This document shows, piece after piece, positions 60,986 through 64,000 of a DNA stretch of 64,000 nt (its first letter is position 1; each line of letters starts with the position of its first letter). The notes under the pieces were generated by a model. The model was not told the DNA's origin. It made no database searches and saw nothing but the letters and a program-made list of their open reading frames with translations. The translations under genes were made by a program, and so were the position numbers. Where the stretch lies: the NCBI RefSeq assembly GCF_030705305.1, contig NZ_JAUZEE010000004.1, positions 329,736 through 393,735 of the forward strand, read 5' to 3'. This DNA is from Leptothrix discophora (GTDB lineage: Bacteria; Pseudomonadota; Gammaproteobacteria; Burkholderiales; Burkholderiaceae_C).

Positions 60986-61951
60986 ATGGAAGCACGCCGC
61001 GTCGACGGGCTCTGGGCCCACATCCACTGGCTGGGCGTGCTGGGCGCGCTGGGCAGCTACACGGCCGCGGCGCAGCGCCTGGGCGTCAGCAAGGCCGCGA
61101 TGAGCCAGCGCATCGCCGATCTGGAACGCGCCGCGGGCGTGCCGCTGGTGCGCCGGACCACCCGCAGCGTGCGTCTGACCGAGGCCGGCCAGCAGCTCGC
61201 CGACAGCACCCGCGACGCCTATGCGCAGATCGAGCGTGAGCTGGCGCATGTGAAGGACCTGGCCGCCGCACCGCGCGGGCTGCTGCGTGTCACCGCGCCG
61301 GTGGCACTGGGCCGCCAGCAGATCGTGCCGCGCCTGGCGGGCTTCCTGCGCGAGGTGCCGGAGGTGCGCGTCGAGCTGGTGCTGACCGACCAGCTGGTCT
61401 CGCTGGCGCAGGAGGGCTTCGACCTCGCCATCCGCCACACCGCCCGGCCGCCCGAGACCCATGTCGCCTGGACGCTGTGCGAGACCCGCTCCTGCCTGGT
61501 CGCCAGCGCCGACTACCTGGCCCGGCGTGGCCGGCCGGAACATCCGCGCGAGCTGGCGGCCGACCTCGGCCTGCACGACTGCCTGCCCTATGCCCGGCCG
61601 GGCGAGACGCCGACCTGGCAGTTCCAGCCGCTGGCCGGATCCGCCGACGAGGCCTCGGCCTCGACCCCGCCCCTGACCATGGCCGTGCGCGGCCCCTTCA
61701 GCGCCAACAACAGCGAGGCGCTGCGCGAGGCCGCCATCGACGGCCTGGGCATCGCCCTGTTGCCGGACTTCAGCGCGCAATCGGCCCTGCGTGCCGGCAC
61801 GCTGCAGACGCTGCTGCCGGACTGGCGCCCGGTCGGCAGCTTCGGCGAGTCGCTGTTCGCCATCCGGCCCTACAGCCCCTACGTGCCCCGCGCGGTGCAC
61901 GCGCTGGTCGCCTTCCTGCGGCAGAGCCTGAAGGACGGCTTCAAGCCCTGA
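60986..61951 (+). CDS. LysR-family transcriptional regulator divergent from mmsA
   Basis: 321 residues. N-terminal winged HTH (about 12-70: GSYTAAAQRLGVSKAAMSQRIADLERAAGVPLVRRTTRSVRLTEAG) and a LysR substrate-binding domain (about 95-310) of the type seen in the LysR group that controls dehydrogenase genes divergently. GGAAGAAA precedes the ATG. The 211-base divergent gap contains TGGAAA-N16-TTTCCA (60918-60945), a possible LysR site. Probably controls mmsA; effector unknown. Confidence 0.88.
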   Translation: MEARRVDGLWAHIHWLGVLGALGSYTAAAQRLGVSKAAMSQRIADLERAAGVPLVRRTTRSVRLTEAGQQLADSTRDAYAQIERELAHVKDLAAAPRGLLRVTAPVALGRQQIVPRLAGFLREVPEVRVELVLTDQLVSLAQEGFDLAIRHTARPPETHVAWTLCETRSCLVASADYLARRGRPEHPRELAADLGLHDCLPYARPGETPTWQFQPLAGSADEASASTPPLTMAVRGPFSANNSEALREAAIDGLGIALLPDFSAQSALRAGTLQTLLPDWRPVGSFGESLFAIRPYSPYVPRAVHALVAFLRQSLKDGFKP

Positions 61952-61984
61952 CGCGGGCCGCGACACCGTCGATTCGAGCGCCCC

Positions 61985-62019
61985 AAAAAAGAACAGGCCC
62001 ACCGGTGAGGGTGGGCCTG
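61985..62019 (-). terminator. Intrinsic terminator between the LysR gene and dadA
   Basis: CAGGCCCACC and GGTGGGCCTG pair around a six-base loop. On the minus strand the stem is followed by TTC and then six T residues, so it terminates minus-strand transcripts well. It also lies 40 bases past the plus-strand LysR gene. Confidence 0.8.
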
Positions 62020-62152
62020 CAAGCGTTCTGAAGGGAACGAAATCGGTACCGAACGTCCGGATCTCTGCAGTCTGTGGATGTTTTGATGTGACCGCTTCGA
62101 TCGCTGGCGCCGGAACTCCAAGGCCGTGTGACAGCAACTGCTTCACACTTTA

Positions 62153-62168
62153 GGGGGGGTACCCCCCC
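62153..62168. repeat. Perfect G7-TA-C7 palindrome
   Basis: Seven G, then TA, then seven C: a 16-base perfect palindrome in the gap between two convergent genes. It is prone to length change by slippage. No function assigned. Confidence 0.7.
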
Positions 62169-62271
62169 ACCAGCATCCCCACGAAGGTGGAGTCAAAAAG
62201 GTGAATTTGTCACATGTTGTGGCGCGTGCGTCACGTAGGCGTCACGGACCGGTTCACCTGACCGATCGCCT

Positions 62272-63582
62272 TCAGGCCATGGCCATCCGGCCTCGCGGCT
62301 GGGTTGCGGGCTGGCCCAGGAAGCGGAAGGCCAGTTCAGGCTGGCGGCCGCTCATCAGCTCGGCCAGCGCCAGCCCGGACCCGGCACCATGGGTCCAACC
62401 CAGCGTGCCGTGGCCGGCGTTGACCCACAGGCCCGGCAGGCGGGTGCGGCCGATCAGCGGGATGTTGTCGGGCGTGCTCGGGCGCAGGCCGGTCCAGTAG
62501 GACGGCTCGTTCGTGTCGACGACGCCGGGGAACAGCTCCTCGACGCGCCGGCTCAGTGCCGCGCAGCGGGTGCGGGCGGTCGGCGTGTCCAGGCGGGTGT
62601 CGTAGCCGGCCAGCTCGGCGGTGCCGGCCACGCGCAGCCGGTCGCCCAGGCGCGAGATCGCGATCTTGCGGCTGTCGTCCAGCAGGCTGACGACGCTGGC
62701 CCGCGACGGGTCGCGCAGCGCGAAGGTGGCCGAATAGCCCTTGGCCGGATAGATGTTGAGGTGGATGCCCAGCGGGCGCAGCAGCGGCGCGCTGTACGAA
62801 CCCATCGCGACGACCACTGCGTCGCCGCGCAGCGTGCGGGCTTCGGCGCTGTCCATGTCACGCACCCGCACGCCCTGCACCGCGCCGCCGGGGCCCTGCT
62901 CCAGGCCCAGGACCTCATGCCGCCAGTGCGCCTGCAGGCCCTTGGCGACGGCCCGGCGGGCCAGTTCCTGGGTGAAGACGCGGGCGTCGCCCGATTCGTC
63001 GCTGCGGGTGTAGGTGCCACCGAAGATGCGCTCTCCGTGGGCCGCCAGCGCCGGCTCGACGGCCAGCACGCCGGCCCGGTCCAGCACCTGGCGGTCGACG
63101 CCGTGGCGACGCATCAGGGCCGCCGCCGCCGCGCCGGCATCGAGGTCGGCCTGCGAGGAGAAGAAGTGCAGGATGCCGCGCTCCAGGCGCTGGTACTCGA
63201 TGCCGGTCGAGGCCACGACCTGCTTGAGCGCCTGGTGGCTGTAGCGCCCGAGCGCGACCAGCTGGGCGACGTTGCGCTCGAACGCGGCGTCGTTGCACTG
63301 GGTCAGGAAGGACAGGCCCCAGCGCCACTGGTGCGGATCGAGGCGCGGACGGAACAGCAGCGGCGAGTCGTCGCGCAGCAGCCATTTCGCGACCTTGAGC
63401 GGCGCATCGGCGCTGGCCCAGGGCTCGCAGAAGCTGACCGAGATCTGCGCGCCGTTGGCGAAGGAGGTCTCGAGCGCGGCATCTGGCTGGCGGTCCACCA
63501 TCGTGACGGTGTGGCCGCGCTCGATCAGGTGCCAGGCGGTGCTCACGCCGATGATGCCGGCGCCCAGGACGATCACGTGCAT
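62272..63582 (-). CDS. dadA: D-amino-acid dehydrogenase (FAD-dependent)
   Basis: 436 residues from the ATG at 63580-63582 (AAGGAG six bases upstream). MHVIVLGAGIIGVSTAWHLIERGHTVTMVDRQ is the N-terminal FAD site of DadA; FANGAQISVSFCEPWA, FSSQADLD and WTGLRPSTPDNIPLIGRT are DadA landmarks, and the C-terminal NAGHGTLGWTHGAGSG completes the FAD contact. It oxidises D-amino acids such as D-alanine to keto acids, feeding electrons to the respiratory chain. It is divergent from an ArgP-like LysR gene. Unrelated to the inositol genes as far as can be seen. Confidence 0.92.
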   Translation of the reverse strand: MHVIVLGAGIIGVSTAWHLIERGHTVTMVDRQPDAALETSFANGAQISVSFCEPWASADAPLKVAKWLLRDDSPLLFRPRLDPHQWRWGLSFLTQCNDAAFERNVAQLVALGRYSHQALKQVVASTGIEYQRLERGILHFFSSQADLDAGAAAAALMRRHGVDRQVLDRAGVLAVEPALAAHGERIFGGTYTRSDESGDARVFTQELARRAVAKGLQAHWRHEVLGLEQGPGGAVQGVRVRDMDSAEARTLRGDAVVVAMGSYSAPLLRPLGIHLNIYPAKGYSATFALRDPSRASVVSLLDDSRKIAISRLGDRLRVAGTAELAGYDTRLDTPTARTRCAALSRRVEELFPGVVDTNEPSYWTGLRPSTPDNIPLIGRTRLPGLWVNAGHGTLGWTHGAGSGLALAELMSGRQPELAFRFLGQPATQPRGRMAMA

Positions 63583-63703
63583 GAGGAACTCCTTGCGGGA
63601 AGCGTGTTGCGGAATGGACGGCATCTTGGACCTGGCCCCCGGTTTCGAGAAGCGCGATTAATATTCATCACGAATCATTAGCCATCCTGATGAAAGAAGC
63701 GCC

Positions 63704-64000
63704 GTGGAACCCCTCGACCCTGCCGCCCTGGATGCCCTGATCGCGCTGGTCGATGAGGGCAGCTTCGACGCCGCCGCGCGCCGGCTGGCGGTCACGCAGA
63801 GTGCCGTCTCTCAGCGCCTGCGTGCGCTGGAAACGCGCGTCGGCCAGCCGCTGGTGGTGCGCTCGCGGCCGCTGCGGCTGACCACTTCCGGCCAGGTGCT
63901 GCTGCGCCATGCCCGCCATGTGCAGGCGCTGCAGGCTGACCTAGCTGTGAAGAGTCAACAGGTTCTTGCGCGAAGCAAGAAGTCTGGAGATAGGCGGCAA
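63704..64000 (+). CDS. ArgP/IciA-like LysR regulator, 5' part (continues to or is interrupted near the window end)
   Basis: Reads 99 codons from a GTG at 63704 to the right edge. The HTH region (LDALIALVDEGSFDAAARRLAVTQSAVSQRLRALETRVGQPLVVRSRPLRLTTSGQVLLRHARHVQALQADL) matches ArgP/LysG, which control lysine/arginine export; the ATG at 63690 is out of frame. After ADLA (about 63943) the sequence turns into KSQQVLARSKKSG-type residues and drops to about 52% G+C, unlike ArgP. This may mark an insertion that breaks the gene. Divergent from dadA. Confidence 0.7.
   Translation, partial: MEPLDPAALDALIALVDEGSFDAAARRLAVTQSAVSQRLRALETRVGQPLVVRSRPLRLTTSGQVLLRHARHVQALQADLAVKSQQVLARSKKSGDRRQ

Larger units (their letters stand above)
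61952..62271. other. Convergent intergenic region between the LysR gene and dadA
   Basis: No credible gene. It contains a bidirectional terminator (61985-62019), an unusual G7-TA-C7 palindrome (62153-62168), and a lower-GC stretch 62020-62150 without recognisable features. Some GCGTCACG-type short repeats lie near 62225-62250. Confidence 0.5.

Overview
The window is high-GC chromosomal DNA (roughly 68-70% G+C by eye). Gene order, codon use, the small Gram-negative porin and the family matches suggest a betaproteobacterium of the Burkholderiales, possibly the Sphaerotilus/Leptothrix/Rubrivivax side. That placement is an inference, because there is no rRNA gene here. I see no tRNA, rRNA, CRISPR array or complete insertion sequence.

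Layout. (1) 1-12.3 kb, all minus strand: a giant Ig-like/cadherin-like repeat adhesin that runs off the left edge, a MotA/TolQ/ExbB-type channel protein with a long C-terminal tail, and two paralogous EAL-HDOD proteins, one of which has lost essentially every EAL catalytic residue. (2) 12.5-38.3 kb: a large inositol catabolic island. It holds two inositol dehydrogenases (iolG and a paralogue), iolI, a LacI regulator, an RpiR regulator (probable IolR), an inositol ABC transporter (binding protein, ATPase, permease), the iolC-iolD-iolE-iolB operon with IolC fused to a DUF2090 aldolase, a frameshifted porin and a YdgJ-type dehydrogenase. Inside it lies what looks like a rhizopine/methyl-inositol O-demethylation module: MocD-like di-iron oxygenase, MocE-like Rieske ferredoxin and MocF-like reductase. 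MocF is followed by a PanB-like protein lacking the Mg ligands of PanB, PurU and an unassigned TIM-barrel protein. (3) 38.3-39 kb: a ParE-type toxin-antitoxin pair. (4) 39-59 kb: an alpha-glucoside to glycogen region, almost all on the minus strand. It contains an ABC importer (binding protein, two permeases, ATPase), two tandem GH13_23 alpha-glucosidases, a third GH13 glucosidase, amylosucrase, branching enzyme and a bacterial homologue of the phosphorylase kinase alpha/beta subunit. It is headed by a divergent glucokinase-RpiR fusion. (5) 59-64 kb: mmsA/iolA with a divergent LysR regulator, dadA, and the start of an ArgP-like LysR gene whose reading ends in sequence of different character at the right edge.

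How it works together. Inositols enter through the IbpA-IatAP transporter and are oxidised by several Gfo/Idh/MocA dehydrogenases. They then pass through IolE, IolD, IolB and IolC (with its fused aldolase domain), and MmsA takes malonic semialdehyde to acetyl-CoA. The MocDEF-like proteins would let the cell strip a methyl group from an O-methylated inositol or inosamine, and PurU (perhaps with the PanB-like protein) would handle the one-carbon unit released. Short inverted repeats of the form GGAA-N6-TTCC lie at four divergent promoters of this island, at three of them as two or three boxes phased 29-30 bp apart. This suggests one regulon, most simply under the RpiR protein. In the sugar region, GTAAT-N3-ATTAC operators flank the divergent glucokinase-RpiR/transporter promoters. 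Amylosucrase plus branching enzyme would convert imported sucrose into branched alpha-glucan.
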